64,000 nucleotides of DNA from Micavibrio_C sp965231165 (GCA_965231165.1 OZ246421.1:682001-746000), one strand, 5' to 3'; positions 8,188 to 18,320 are shown, counted from the first letter of the stretch. A program made the numbers and translations. Notes: generated from the sequence alone by a model not told the origin.

Positions 8188-10488
8188 ATGAAAAATATCA
8201 TGCGTTTTACCTCGGCCCTGTTTGCGGGATTTCTTCTTTTGTCAGGTCTGTCCGTTGCTTCTGTAGCGCAAGCGCAGGGTTATTTTCAGGCCACTGGTCA
8301 GCGCATCAATGAAATCCGGGTTTTAGGGACGGAGCGTATTGAGCCTTCAACGGTTCTTACGTACATGGACGTGCGTGTTGGCGACAACATGACCGAAGAT
8401 ACTCTGGACCGCGCGCTCAAGAGCTTGTTCGGTACGGGGCTTTTTGCTGACGTGACGCTGCGCCAGAAGGGAAATGTTCTGGAAGTGACGCTGGTTGAGA
8501 ACCCGGTGATCAATCAGGTGGCGTTCGAAGGCAATGACAAAATTTCCGATGATGAACTGATGGCTGAAGTGCAGGCGCGTCCGCGTCAGGTGCTGACCCG
8601 TAACAAGGTACAGTCCGATGTAAACCGCCTTTATCAGGTTTATCAACGCAATGGCCGTTTCTCGGTCAATATCGATCCTAAAGTCATCAAACTGGACCAG
8701 AACCGCGTCGATCTGGTTTTTGAAGTTACCGAAGGTGATGTGACGGTTGTGAAGGGCATTCGTTTCGTGGGCAACCATGCTTATGACGACGACAAGCTGC
8801 GCAGCGAGATTAGCACGAAAGAAGACCGCTGGTACCGCTTCCTGGCGACCGATGACCGTTATGATCCTGATCGTATCAAGTATGATGAAGAGCAATTGCG
8901 TAAATTCTATCTCTCACAGGGTTATGCTGATTTCCGCGTAGTTTCATCTGCGGCTGAGCTTTCAAAGGAGCGTGACGAATTTTACGTGACCTTTATGATT
9001 GAAGAAGGTGATCGTTACCATGTTGGTGATGTGAAGATTACATCGTCGTTGCGCGATTTCGATGCGTCGGCGCTGGCCTCCGAAATTACCTTTAAGGAAG
9101 GTGAGTGGTATAATGCCACCGAGGTTGAGCATAGTATTGATCAAATTACGACGGCCCTGGAAAAGAACCAATTCCTGTTTGTGAATGTGCGTCCTGATAC
9201 CTCGCGTGATCGTGAGAAGCGTCTGGTCAGCATTAACTTCCAGATTACAGAGACGTCACCGGTCTATGTCGAGCGTATTGACGTCAATGGCAACGTCCGT
9301 ACTTTGGACAGGGTTGTTCGCCGCGAGTTTTCGCTGGCTGAAGGTGATCCGTTCAGCAAGACGAAGTTGGCGAAGTCCGAGCAGGCCATCCGCGATCTTG
9401 GTTATTTTGAAACTGTGAATGTGGAAACGTCGCAAGGGTCTGCTCCCGATAAAACCGTTTTGAATGTCGATGTGCAGGAAAAATCCACGGGCGAGCTTTC
9501 TATCGGTGCTGGTTTCTCAACCGCTGATGGCCCGCTGGCGGATTTCCGCATTCGCGAGCGTAACTTCCTCGGTAAGGGGCAGGACCTGACGTTGGCGGCA
9601 ACAGTTGCCGGTGAGCGTACGGAGTTTGACTTCTCTTTCACCGAACCTTATTTCCTGGGGCGCGATTTCTCGGCGGGTGTTGACCTGTTCCATATTACCC
9701 GCGATCTGCAGGATGAAAGCTCCTATGATCAGCGCCGTACCGGTGGTGCGTTGCGTGTCGGTTATCCGCTGTCTGAACACTGGCGTCAGTCGTTCCGCTA
9801 CAGAATTGAGCAGAACGATATCTATAACGTCGATGTGGATGCTTCCCGCTTCATTCGTGATCAGGATGGTGAGCGTATGACCTCGGCCATTTCCCAGCGT
9901 TTGACCTATGATAATCGTGACAGCGTTATGTTCCCGACCAATGGCCTGAATGCCTGGCTGGATGCGGAATGGGCGGGTCTTGGCGGCGATGCCAGCTATC
10001 TGTCCGGACAATTGGGCGCGTCTTATTTCTATCCGATTGCCGATCGCTGGATTTTGAATGTTCTGGGTGAGGGCGGCGTTATCAGCGGCCTGTCCGAGGA
10101 TGTCGAGATCAATGAACGCTTCTTCCTGGGCGGTGCGACGCTGCGCGGCTTTGAACGTGCCGGTGTTGGCCCTCGTGACTCGCTCACGGATGACTCTCTG
10201 GGCGGTAACTATTTCTATCGTGGTTCTGTCGAGATGTCCTTCCCGGTAGGCTTGCCTGAAGAAATGGGCGTATTGGGTCACGGGTTTACGGATTTCGGTT
10301 CTCTGTGGGATCTTGATGAAAACGACCCGTCCATTCAGGATGAAGGCTCTCTCCGTGCTACGGCCGGTATGGGCATATCATGGCGTTCACCGATGGGGCC
10401 TGTTCGCGCGGATGTTGCTATTCCTTATGCTAAGGAGAATTATGACCGTGAAGAAGTATTCCGTTTCAGTTTTGGTACACGTTTCTAA
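8188..10488 (+). CDS. bamA: outer membrane protein assembly factor BamA
   Basis: Central subunit of the BAM complex, inserting beta-barrel proteins into the outer membrane. A signal peptide ends near AQAQ (about residue 30). Tandem POTRA domains follow to about residue 420 (for example INEIRVLGTERIEPSTV and VERIDVNGNVRTLDRVV), and the rest is the Omp85 barrel with the GGATLRGFERAGVGPRD segment. It ends FRFSFGTRF, an aromatic outer-membrane targeting terminus. Length of 766 residues is typical. skp follows after 35 bases. Confidence 0.97.
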   Translation: MKNIMRFTSALFAGFLLLSGLSVASVAQAQGYFQATGQRINEIRVLGTERIEPSTVLTYMDVRVGDNMTEDTLDRALKSLFGTGLFADVTLRQKGNVLEVTLVENPVINQVAFEGNDKISDDELMAEVQARPRQVLTRNKVQSDVNRLYQVYQRNGRFSVNIDPKVIKLDQNRVDLVFEVTEGDVTVVKGIRFVGNHAYDDDKLRSEISTKEDRWYRFLATDDRYDPDRIKYDEEQLRKFYLSQGYADFRVVSSAAELSKERDEFYVTFMIEEGDRYHVGDVKITSSLRDFDASALASEITFKEGEWYNATEVEHSIDQITTALEKNQFLFVNVRPDTSRDREKRLVSINFQITETSPVYVERIDVNGNVRTLDRVVRREFSLAEGDPFSKTKLAKSEQAIRDLGYFETVNVETSQGSAPDKTVLNVDVQEKSTGELSIGAGFSTADGPLADFRIRERNFLGKGQDLTLAATVAGERTEFDFSFTEPYFLGRDFSAGVDLFHITRDLQDESSYDQRRTGGALRVGYPLSEHWRQSFRYRIEQNDIYNVDVDASRFIRDQDGERMTSAISQRLTYDNRDSVMFPTNGLNAWLDAEWAGLGGDASYLSGQLGASYFYPIADRWILNVLGEGGVISGLSEDVEINERFFLGGATLRGFERAGVGPRDSLTDDSLGGNYFYRGSVEMSFPVGLPEEMGVLGHGFTDFGSLWDLDENDPSIQDEGSLRATAGMGISWRSPMGPVRADVAIPYAKENYDREEVFRFSFGTRF

Positions 10489-10523
10489 TCTAAGTTAACA
10501 ATATAAAATCGAGGTTAAAGACT

Positions 10524-11066
10524 ATGAAGAATGTAATTTTTTCTGCCCTGATGGCCGTGGGCCTGATGATGGTGCCGGTGGCCGCGAAGGCTGAAGTCGC
10601 TATTGGCGTGGTTGACGTTAAGTACATCATGCTTGAGTCGAATGCTGCCAAGGGTCTGCAAAAGCAGATCAAGGATCAAAGCGAGGCTTTCCAGGCCGAA
10701 TTTTCCAAATTCGATCGTGAGCTGAAGGACATGCAGGCCGCACTGGCCAAGGGTCGTGCTGATAGTGCAAGTCAGGAAGACATGAAAAAGAAGAGCGCTG
10801 AGTTCGAGAAAAAACTGAGCGACACACAAGCCCTGTACAAGAAGCGCGTTGATGGTTTTGAGAAGAATAAATCTGAAGCCCTAAAAACCCTGAGCGAAGC
10901 CGTTCTTAAAGAAACGGAAAAAGTAGCTGCTGAGAAGAAGCTGAGCTTGGTCCTGAACAAGGGCATGGTTATTGTTGGCACGAAGGAACTTGATGTTACC
11001 GAAGCCGTGATGGCCGGTATGAACAAGAACCTGAAAGAAGTAAAACTGAAAGCGGCCACGAACTAA
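10524..11066 (+). CDS. skp: periplasmic chaperone Skp/OmpH family
   Basis: A periplasmic holdase that carries unfolded outer-membrane proteins to BAM. The N-terminus is a signal peptide cleaved about AKA-EV (residues 22-24). The middle (about residues 45-130) is charged and heptad-like, matching the Skp coiled-coil arms, and the VVDVKYIMLESNAAKGLQ segment is the family's first strand and helix. At 180 residues, length is normal. AAATCGAGG precedes the ATG. It lies between bamA and lpxD as expected. Confidence 0.92.
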   Translation: MKNVIFSALMAVGLMMVPVAAKAEVAIGVVDVKYIMLESNAAKGLQKQIKDQSEAFQAEFSKFDRELKDMQAALAKGRADSASQEDMKKKSAEFEKKLSDTQALYKKRVDGFEKNKSEALKTLSEAVLKETEKVAAEKKLSLVLNKGMVIVGTKELDVTEAVMAGMNKNLKEVKLKAATN

Positions 11067-11071
11067 GTTTT

Positions 11072-12091
11072 ATGCCTGACGCACGTTTTTTTACTGTAGC
11101 GGCTCCTAAAACTTTAGGTGAGCTTGCCAGCATTTCCGGAGCCGAAGTCGGCTCCGGTTCTGATTCAGGTCGCCTTGTTCACGATGTTGCGCCGTTGGAT
11201 AAGGCGGGACCGGAGCATATTGCGTTTCTTGATAATATTAAGTATCGCGATGCTTTCAGGGTAACGACTGCCGGAGCCTGTATCGTAGCGCCCGAGATGG
11301 TTGAATTTGCGCCCGCAGGGATGGGGTTGCTGGTGACGAAGAAGCCTTATAAGGCCTATGCCCTTGTAGCGCAGGCCTTCTATCCTGATATTTACCCGCC
11401 GGCAGCAGTATCGCCGCATGCCCATATCCACAAAACCGTTTCTGTGGGCGCGGGATGTGTTATTGCGGACGGCGTTGTGATTGAGGAAGGTGCCGAGATT
11501 GGCGCTGGTTCATGGATTGACGCCAATGTCGTCATTGGCCGTTCCGTTAAAATCGGCGCAGGCTGCCGGATTGGCGCGAATTGCGTTATCAGCCATAGTC
11601 TTATTGGCGACAATGTTCGTATCTATCCGGGGTGCTGTATCGGTCAGGATGGATTTGGTTTTGCAATTGATCCTGCCGGATTTGTAAAAATTCCGCAGCT
11701 GGGGCGCGTGATTATCGAGGACAGCGTTGAGATCGGCGCGGGTTGCGCGATAGATCGCGGTGCCGGGCCGGATACGGTCATTGGTCAGGGGACGTGGATG
11801 GATAACCTGATACAGATCGCGCACAACGTCAAAATTGGCCGCCGCTGCATTATAGCAGGCCAGTGCGGCATTTCCGGCAGTACCGTGCTGGAGGATTATG
11901 TAGTGCTGGCGGGGCAAGTGGGCATTGCCGGGCATCTGCGGATTGGCAAGGGCGCACGGATTGGTGCTAAATCAGGCTTGTTGCGTGATGTGCCTGCGGG
12001 GGCGGAGCATATGGGTTATCCGGCTGTGCCGATGAAACAATTTTTTAAACAGATCGCCTATTTGGGTCGTGCGGTCACTAAAAAATCTTAA
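11072..12091 (+). CDS. lpxD: UDP-3-O-acylglucosamine N-acyltransferase
   Basis: Third step of lipid A synthesis: N-acylates UDP-3-O-acyl-glucosamine from acyl-ACP. After an N-terminal uridine-binding domain comes a left-handed beta helix of hexapeptide repeats ([IV]GxGxxI-type) through about residues 110-310. The catalytic His lies in LIQIAHNVKIG. Length is 339 residues. It starts 5 bases after skp, so it is translationally close-coupled. Confidence 0.96.
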   Translation: MPDARFFTVAAPKTLGELASISGAEVGSGSDSGRLVHDVAPLDKAGPEHIAFLDNIKYRDAFRVTTAGACIVAPEMVEFAPAGMGLLVTKKPYKAYALVAQAFYPDIYPPAAVSPHAHIHKTVSVGAGCVIADGVVIEEGAEIGAGSWIDANVVIGRSVKIGAGCRIGANCVISHSLIGDNVRIYPGCCIGQDGFGFAIDPAGFVKIPQLGRVIIEDSVEIGAGCAIDRGAGPDTVIGQGTWMDNLIQIAHNVKIGRRCIIAGQCGISGSTVLEDYVVLAGQVGIAGHLRIGKGARIGAKSGLLRDVPAGAEHMGYPAVPMKQFFKQIAYLGRAVTKKS

Positions 12092-12098
12092 GGGGTAA

Positions 12099-12566
12099 AT
12101 GATGAGCGAAGTATCCATTATCGATATCAACCGGATCATGAAAATGATCCCGCACAGATATCCTATTTTGCTGGTCGATCGTATTCTTGAATATGTGCCG
12201 GGAGAGAGCGCTGTCGGCCTTAAGAATGTGACGGTGAACGAGCCGCATTTTCAGGGACACTTCCCGACATTCCCGGTGATGCCGGGCGTTTTGATCGTGG
12301 AGGCCATGGCCCAGACATCGGCCATTATGGTGGTGCAGACACTGGGTGATGCGGCCATGGACAAGCTGGTTTATTTTATGAGCATTGATAGCGCCAAATT
12401 CCGCAAGCCTGTAACGCCGGGCGACAGCTTGCGCATACATATCAAGAAAATCCAGAACCGCAAGGCGGTGTGGAAATTCAAGGGTGAGGCATTTGTGGAT
12501 GGTGCGTTGTGCGCCGAGGCTGAATTCAGCGCGATGATTGTCGATAATCCCAATCCGCATCTGTAA
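12099..12566 (+). CDS. fabZ: 3-hydroxyacyl-ACP dehydratase FabZ
   Basis: Dehydrates 3-hydroxyacyl-ACP in fatty acid elongation, competing with LpxA and LpxD for the same hydroxyacyl pool. The hot-dog-fold active-site block GHFPTFPVMPGVLIVEAMAQ holds the catalytic His and Glu. Length is 155 residues. Two consecutive ATG codons start the frame; either could be used, with AAGGGG just upstream. It sits between lpxD and lpxA as in most Gram-negatives. Confidence 0.97.
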   Translation: MMSEVSIIDINRIMKMIPHRYPILLVDRILEYVPGESAVGLKNVTVNEPHFQGHFPTFPVMPGVLIVEAMAQTSAIMVVQTLGDAAMDKLVYFMSIDSAKFRKPVTPGDSLRIHIKKIQNRKAVWKFKGEAFVDGALCAEAEFSAMIVDNPNPHL

Positions 12567-12622
12567 CACCGCGCAATAAAGCGTGACTTTCCCTGATACG
12601 CCGCGAGAACTATATATCTGAT

Positions 12623-13423
12623 ATGACTGATTTAATCCATCCGACAGCTATTATTTCATCCGGTGCGCAGCTGGGCGCCAATGTACAGGTTGGCCCTTAT
12701 TGCGTTGTGGGCAACCGGGTTGCGCTGGGCGACAATGTGCGTCTGGTTTCGCATGTCTGCATTGATGGTCGCACAAGCGTGGGTGAAAACACGACGATTT
12801 ATCCGTTTGCCTCTATCGGGCATCCACCGCAGGACCTTAAATTCCACGGTGAAGATTCAGAACTGATCATCGGCAAAAATAATACTATCCGGGAACATGT
12901 GACGATGAATCCGGGTACCGAGGGTGGCGGTATGAAGACTGTCGTCGGTGATAACGGCCTCTTTATGATGTCATGCCATGTCGCGCATGATTGTCAGGTG
13001 GGCAACAACGTCATCATGGCCAATAACGCCACGCTGGCGGGGCATGTCACGGTCGGCGATTTTGTGCTGGTGGGTGGTTTGTCTGCCGTGCATCAATTTG
13101 TGCGCATCGGCGCGCATGCTGTGATTGGCGGCATGTCGGGCGTTGAAAACGACGTTATTCCTTTTGGCAGGGTCAAAGGCGAGCGCGCCTTTCTAGCTGG
13201 TCTGAACCTGATCGGCCTGGAGCGCCGCGGTTTCGATAAAGAACAGGTGCGTTTGCTGCAACGCGCCTTTAATCAGTTATTTGGTGATGAGGGTACGCTT
13301 GACCAACGCATAGAAAGCGTCGAAAATGATTATTCCATGAATGAAACCATCATGGAAATCGTTCGTTTTGCCCGTGAGAAGACACGTTTCCCATTATGTC
13401 AGCCGCCCAAAAAAGCAGCTTGA
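12623..13423 (+). CDS. lpxA: acyl-ACP--UDP-N-acetylglucosamine O-acyltransferase
   Basis: Committing step of lipid A synthesis: O-acylates UDP-GlcNAc. Hexapeptide-repeat beta helix from residue 1 to about 190, catalytic His in MSCHVAHDCQVG, then a helical C-terminus (QLLQR-like VRLLQRAFNQLF). Length is 266 residues, typical. Its last 28 bases overlap lpxI in another frame, an unusually long overlap for this cluster. Confidence 0.97.
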   Translation: MTDLIHPTAIISSGAQLGANVQVGPYCVVGNRVALGDNVRLVSHVCIDGRTSVGENTTIYPFASIGHPPQDLKFHGEDSELIIGKNNTIREHVTMNPGTEGGGMKTVVGDNGLFMMSCHVAHDCQVGNNVIMANNATLAGHVTVGDFVLVGGLSAVHQFVRIGAHAVIGGMSGVENDVIPFGRVKGERAFLAGLNLIGLERRGFDKEQVRLLQRAFNQLFGDEGTLDQRIESVENDYSMNETIMEIVRFAREKTRFPLCQPPKKAA

Positions 13424-14268
13424 AAGAACAGCTTGGTATTGAACGGCTCGGCGTGATCGCCGGGTCGGGTAATTTGCCGTCGCGATTGCTGGCCGCCTGC
13501 GATCAGGCGGGCATTGATACGTTCGTTGTCGGTTTTGAAGGGCAGACGGATAAGGCCATCTATCAGGGGCGGCAATATCTTTGTTCGCGCATCGGTGCGG
13601 CGGGCACCATTATCAATACACTTAAAAACCATGATGTTCGTGACCTTGTGATGATCGGGGCGATTAACCGGCCTACGCTGATGGATTTGAAGCCCGATTT
13701 GCGTACGGCGCGTTTCTTTGCGCGTATCAGTTTGCGCGCGCTTGGTGATGATGGCTTGCTGAAGGCCATGCGCGGCGAGTTGGAACGGGAAGGTTTTCGT
13801 TTGCACGGCGTACAGCGTTTTGCCGATGATCTGCTGGCGGTGGCCGGGCCTGCCGGGCGCTATAAGCCTGCCCGGCATGACTGGCCGGATGTGCGGCGTG
13901 GTATTGAAGTTTTACGGGTCCTGGGCGCACTTGATATCGGGCAATCCATCGTTATTCAGGATGGCGTTGTGCTGGGTATTGAAGCTGCCGAGGGTACTGA
14001 TGAACTTATCAAGCGTTCAGGCAAGTACCGCAAAAGAGGCAATAGCGGTGTTTTGGTAAAACTGGCCAAGCCGGGGCAGGACGAAAGTCTGGACTTGCCC
14101 ACCATCGGCCCGGAGACAGTGCGCCTGTGTGCGGAAGCCGGGTTGGTGGGCATTGTCGTTGAGGCAGGGCGCAGCCTGATCGTGGAGCCGCAGGAAGTCG
14201 CGGAACTGGCAAACCATCACAAAGTCTTTGTCATGGCGGTTAATCCGGACGAAATTCCACATGAATAG
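13396..14268 (+). CDS. lpxI: UDP-2,3-diacylglucosamine pyrophosphatase LpxI
   Basis: Hydrolyses UDP-2,3-diacylglucosamine to lipid X; the alphaproteobacterial replacement for LpxH. The N-terminal LGVIAGSGNLPSRLLAACDQ and the C-terminal half with GIEAAEGTDELIKRSGKYR and AGLVGIVVEAGRSLIVE belong to the DUF1009 (LpxI) family. Length is 290 residues. It lies between lpxA and lpxB, overlapping each, which confirms the pathway role. Confidence 0.95.
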   Translation: MSAAQKSSLKEQLGIERLGVIAGSGNLPSRLLAACDQAGIDTFVVGFEGQTDKAIYQGRQYLCSRIGAAGTIINTLKNHDVRDLVMIGAINRPTLMDLKPDLRTARFFARISLRALGDDGLLKAMRGELEREGFRLHGVQRFADDLLAVAGPAGRYKPARHDWPDVRRGIEVLRVLGALDIGQSIVIQDGVVLGIEAAEGTDELIKRSGKYRKRGNSGVLVKLAKPGQDESLDLPTIGPETVRLCAEAGLVGIVVEAGRSLIVEPQEVAELANHHKVFVMAVNPDEIPHE

Positions 14269-15421
14269 CGATATGTCTTTTTACATGATTGCCGGGGAGC
14301 CATCGGGCGATCTGCTGGGCGGCAGGCTGATGGAGTCGATCAATCAAATGACAGGCAAGTGCGCCGTGTTTCATGGCGTCGGCGGTGTTTCCATGCAGGG
14401 GCATGGATTATCCAGCCTGTTCCCCATGAATGATTTATCGGTGATGGGCGTGGCCGAGGTGCTGCCGCGTTTGCCGCTGATCTTGCGCCGGATCAGGCAG
14501 ACGATTGCTGATGTCATGGCAAAAAATCCGTCTGTCGTCGTGACGATTGACGCCCCTGACTTTTGTTTTCGCGTGGCGAAGGGATTACGGGATGCCGGTT
14601 ATAAGGGCAAGCTTGTTCACTATGTAGCACCCACTGTATGGGCTTGGCGGCCTGAGCGGGCGAAGAAAGTGGCGGCGCTTTATGATGGCATTATGTGCCT
14701 GTTGCCGTTCGAGCCGGGATATTTTACACGCGAAGGGATGAAGGCGGCCTTTGTAGGCCATTCCGTTCTGGAGGAAGGCTGGGACCATACTGATCCGTCC
14801 GGTCTGCGCTTGCATTACAATATTCCGGCGAATAAAAAAGTTCTGGGTTTGTTATTTGGCAGCCGCGTGGGTGAGCTTAACCGCGTGGGGCCGATCCTGC
14901 GTGAGGCGGCGCTGTTGATCGCGAAAGATATTCCTGACCTGCATATCGTGACGGTGACATTGCCGCATGTTGAAAAGCTGGCGCGTAATCTGCTCCGGGA
15001 ATTACCCTGTACGACCACGGTCATTGTCGATCCGAACCATAAGTTCCATACGTTTTCAGTGATGGATGCCGCGATTGCTACATCTGGCACTGTGGGGTTG
15101 GAGCTGGCGGTTGCCGGTGTGCCGCATGTCATTGGCTATAAAATCAATTCGCTGACGCATGCGCTGGTGCGGTCTAAAATTAAAACCAAATACGCGCATC
15201 TGGCGAATATTCTGCTTAATTATCCGTTGGTGCCTGAATTCATTCAGGGTGACTGCCAGCCAGAAGCGCTGGCACATGCGGCGGGATTGTTTTTGCAGGA
15301 TTATAACGCCGTGAAATACCAGAAGGACGGTTTCCGTTCTGCCATGCATATGATTCAAGGCGAACATGCGGGAACGCCGTCGCAACAGGCGGCGGCGTTC
15401 ACATTGTCGTTCCTCAACTAA
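14261..15421 (+). CDS. lpxB: lipid-A-disaccharide synthase
   Basis: A GT-B glycosyltransferase of the inner membrane face that joins UDP-2,3-diacylglucosamine and lipid X. The N-terminus FYMIAGEPSGDLLGGRLM and the YVAPTVWAWRPERAKKVA and SGTVGLELAVAGVPHVIGYK blocks are diagnostic. I start it at ATG 14261 (386 residues), overlapping lpxI by 8 bases; an upstream TTG at 14228 would add 11 residues with no similarity to the family. It is the last gene of the long plus-strand cluster, only 6 bases from the convergent gltA stop. Confidence 0.95.
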   Translation: MNSDMSFYMIAGEPSGDLLGGRLMESINQMTGKCAVFHGVGGVSMQGHGLSSLFPMNDLSVMGVAEVLPRLPLILRRIRQTIADVMAKNPSVVVTIDAPDFCFRVAKGLRDAGYKGKLVHYVAPTVWAWRPERAKKVAALYDGIMCLLPFEPGYFTREGMKAAFVGHSVLEEGWDHTDPSGLRLHYNIPANKKVLGLLFGSRVGELNRVGPILREAALLIAKDIPDLHIVTVTLPHVEKLARNLLRELPCTTTVIVDPNHKFHTFSVMDAAIATSGTVGLELAVAGVPHVIGYKINSLTHALVRSKIKTKYAHLANILLNYPLVPEFIQGDCQPEALAHAAGLFLQDYNAVKYQKDGFRSAMHMIQGEHAGTPSQQAAAFTLSFLN

Positions 15422-15427
15422 GTCTGA

Positions 15428-16753
15428 TTATTTTCTTTTATCAATCGGCACGTAGGCGCGTTCTGTGGCACCGGTATAAAGTTGGCGCGGGCGGCCGATT
15501 TTCAGGGATGGTTCCTCGATCATTTCTTTCCACTGCGAAATCCAGCCGACGGTGCGGGCGACGGCGAACAGCACGGTGAACATGCTGACCGGGAAACCCA
15601 TGGCTTTCAGGATGATGCCGGAATAGAAATCGACGTTGGGAAACAGTTTGCGGTCGATAAAATACGGATCGCTGAGCGCAATGCGTTCCAGTTCCATCGC
15701 CAGTTCCAGATGCGGGTCGTTGACGCCGAGTTCTTTCAGAACGGCGTCGCATTCTTTCTTCAGAACTTGGGCGCGTGGATCGTGGTTTTTATAGACACGG
15801 TGACCAAAGCCCATCAGGCGGGTATTGTCCTGTTTTTCTTTTACCTTACGCAGGAATTCAGGGATATTGTCCTTGTGACCAATCTGTTCCAGCATTTCGA
15901 GAACGGCCTGATTGGCACCGCCATGCGCTGGGCCCCAGAGAGAAGCAATGCCGGCGGCGATACAGGCGAACGGGTTGGCTTGCGACGAACCCGCGATACG
16001 CACGGTAGATGTCGATGCGTTTTGTTCGTGGTCGGCGTGGAGGATAAAGATTTTATCCATGGCGCGGGCCAGTACCGGGTTGATCTTGTAAGGCTCGGCG
16101 GGAACACCAAAGCACATATAGAGGAAGTTCTCGGAGAAGCTTAAGTCGTTACGCGGGTACATAAACGGCTGGCCGATGGAGTATTTATAGGACATCGCGG
16201 CGAGTGTCGGCAGTTTGGCGATCAGGCGGTGCGCAGAAATTTCGCGTTGTTCCGGATCCCAGATGTCGAGAGAGTCGTGATAGAACGCGGCCAGCGCGGC
16301 CACTACGCCACACATCACGGCCATCGGGTGGGCATCGCGGCGGAAGCCACGGAAGAAGAAATGCAGTTGTTCATGCACCATCGTGTGATAGGTGACGTTA
16401 TGAACGAATTCATCATATTGTTTGCCGTTCGGCAGATCGCCATAAAGCAAGGCGTAGGCGACTTCGAGGAATGTGCTTTGCTCGGCCAGTTGCTCGATCT
16501 TGTAGCCACGGTGCATCAACACGCCCTTGTCACCATCAATATAGGTGATGCGTGATTTGCAGCTGGCGGTGGAGGTGTAGCTGGGGTCGAAGGTGAACAT
16601 GCCGGTTTCGTCGTACAGTTTGCGCACGTCGATGGTTTTCGGGCCTACGGTGCCTTCCAGCACCGGGAGCGTCCAGCTTTTGCCGGTTTCATCATCCGTC
16701 AGGGTGAATGTTTTTCCGGGAACTTCGGCGGCTTTGGCCTCGGGCTTGGACAT
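15428..16753 (-). CDS. gltA: citrate synthase
   Basis: Condenses acetyl-CoA and oxaloacetate in the TCA cycle. This is the hexameric type-II form: 441 residues with an N-terminal beta domain (LPVLEGTVGPKTIDVRKLY). Active-site segments are AILHADHEQ-like FILHADHEQNASTSTVR, MGFGHRVYKNHDPRA, and the NVDFYSGIILKAMGFP block. The stop faces the lpxB stop with a 6-bp gap, and I see no terminator between them. AAAGG lies upstream of the ATG. Confidence 0.97.
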   Translation of the reverse strand: MSKPEAKAAEVPGKTFTLTDDETGKSWTLPVLEGTVGPKTIDVRKLYDETGMFTFDPSYTSTASCKSRITYIDGDKGVLMHRGYKIEQLAEQSTFLEVAYALLYGDLPNGKQYDEFVHNVTYHTMVHEQLHFFFRGFRRDAHPMAVMCGVVAALAAFYHDSLDIWDPEQREISAHRLIAKLPTLAAMSYKYSIGQPFMYPRNDLSFSENFLYMCFGVPAEPYKINPVLARAMDKIFILHADHEQNASTSTVRIAGSSQANPFACIAAGIASLWGPAHGGANQAVLEMLEQIGHKDNIPEFLRKVKEKQDNTRLMGFGHRVYKNHDPRAQVLKKECDAVLKELGVNDPHLELAMELERIALSDPYFIDRKLFPNVDFYSGIILKAMGFPVSMFTVLFAVARTVGWISQWKEMIEEPSLKIGRPRQLYTGATERAYVPIDKRK

Positions 16754-16841
16754 GTTGAAAACCTTTAAGGTAGGAGTGATTCACTAGGAGAAATATAATC
16801 CTGCTGTGCAGCAAGATCAAACCGTGAACCTTAATCTATCC

Positions 16842-18233
16842 CTAAGCGGTTAATATATGGTTGAGGCGGGCCAGCGTTTCGTCTTTTCCCAGAATCACGG
16901 CGGCATGGAAAACCGAAGGTGATACCGTCGTCCCGGTCAGTGCGGCGCGCAGGGGCATGGCGACTTTGCCGAGTTTTCCGCCTTGTGTATCATTGGCGAC
17001 CTCTTTACAGGCGGATTCAATGGATTCCGGGGTGAAGTTTTCAAGTTGGTTGAACTTCTCGGCAAGGATTTTCAATACGGCCGGGTCGAGATTGGCTTTG
17101 GCTTTTTCATCGAAATCCAGCGGTACGGATTTACAATAAAACGCGCCTTCGTCGGCCATCTGCAGTAGGGTCTTGGCGCGGTTTTTCAGTTCGTCCATTC
17201 CGGCCAGCATGCGCTGCCTACCCAGGTCATCGACCTTGATGCCTTTCTTTTCGATAAACGGCACGACCAGATCGACGAGGCGCTTGTTGTCGGCTTCCTT
17301 CATATAATGAGCGTTCACGTTTTCGAGTTTGGCGAAGTCGAAACGCGCAGGTGAACGGTGCACGTGGTCGAGGTCGAACCATTCAATCGCCTGATCGGTG
17401 GGAATGATTTCATCATCGCCGTGGCTCCAGCCCAGACGCAGCAAATAATTGCGCATGGCTTCGGGCAGGTAGCCCATGTTGGCGTATTCAGCGACACCTG
17501 TAGCACCGTGACGTTTGGAAAGCTTCGCGCCATCGGGGCCGAGGATCAGGGGCAGGTGCGCATATACAGGAACTTGCCAGCCCATTGCATCGTAAATAAT
17601 GTTCTGGCGGAAGGTATTGTTCAGGTGGTCGTCGCCGCGAATAACGTGGGTGACGCCCATGTCGTGATCATCCACCACAACGGCCAGCATATAAGTAGGT
17701 GTACCGTCGGAACGCAGGATGATGAAATCATCGAGTTGTTCGTTATTGACGGTCACTTCGCCCTGTACCTTGTCATTAACCACGCTGGCACCACCGATGG
17801 GGGCTTTGACGCGGATGACGGGTTTAATTCCTGCGGGCGGTGTCGCTGTGCTGTCGCGCCAGCGGCGGTCATAGAATGCGAGAGAGCCTTCGGCTTTGGC
17901 TTTTTCGCGCATGGCTTCGAGCTCTTCCGGCGAGCAATAGCAATAATAAGCCGTGCCGTTTTTCAGCATTTCATGTGCGACTTCAGCGTGGCGGTCGCGG
18001 CGTTCGAATTGCGAGAGGACCGGACCGTCCCATGTCAGACCCAGCCATGTCAGGCCGTCCTTGATTGATTCAACGAATTCGGGGGCATAACGGGCGCGGT
18101 CGGTGTCCTCGATGCGGAACTGCATCTGGCCTTTGTGATGTTGCGCGAACAGCCAGTTATACAGCGCCGTGCGGGCGGTGCCGATATGCATCATGCCGGT
18201 GGGGGACGGGGGAATTCTTGTGATAACGCTCAT
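16842..18233 (-). CDS. gltX: glutamyl-tRNA synthetase
   Basis: Class I aminoacyl-tRNA synthetase charging tRNA-Glu. The HIGH-type motif is PSPTGMMHIGTARTALYNWLF in the first 30 residues; the KMSKS-type motif is KLSKRHGA. The FRIEDTDRAR segment is also standard. Length is 463 residues. Many alphaproteobacteria have two GltX paralogues, and which this is (discriminating or not) cannot be decided here. It is divergent from comEC. Confidence 0.95.
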   Translation of the reverse strand: MSVITRIPPSPTGMMHIGTARTALYNWLFAQHHKGQMQFRIEDTDRARYAPEFVESIKDGLTWLGLTWDGPVLSQFERRDRHAEVAHEMLKNGTAYYCYCSPEELEAMREKAKAEGSLAFYDRRWRDSTATPPAGIKPVIRVKAPIGGASVVNDKVQGEVTVNNEQLDDFIILRSDGTPTYMLAVVVDDHDMGVTHVIRGDDHLNNTFRQNIIYDAMGWQVPVYAHLPLILGPDGAKLSKRHGATGVAEYANMGYLPEAMRNYLLRLGWSHGDDEIIPTDQAIEWFDLDHVHRSPARFDFAKLENVNAHYMKEADNKRLVDLVVPFIEKKGIKVDDLGRQRMLAGMDELKNRAKTLLQMADEGAFYCKSVPLDFDEKAKANLDPAVLKILAEKFNQLENFTPESIESACKEVANDTQGGKLGKVAMPLRAALTGTTVSPSVFHAAVILGKDETLARLNHILTA

Positions 18234-18320
18234 TTTTAAGCCCTTGTTTTAACCCTTGTATTGGGTGGAAGAGAGTGTAAGACTTTTCAGAATAAACGCA
18301 ACAGGGAGCTTGCCGCCTTC

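Noticed and set aside
9517..10281. 254-codon open frame antisense to bamA, and similar long antisense frames opposite pdhB, the acidic protein and dxr
   Set aside because: All are opposite clear genes, with shadow-like composition and no ribosome site or domain.
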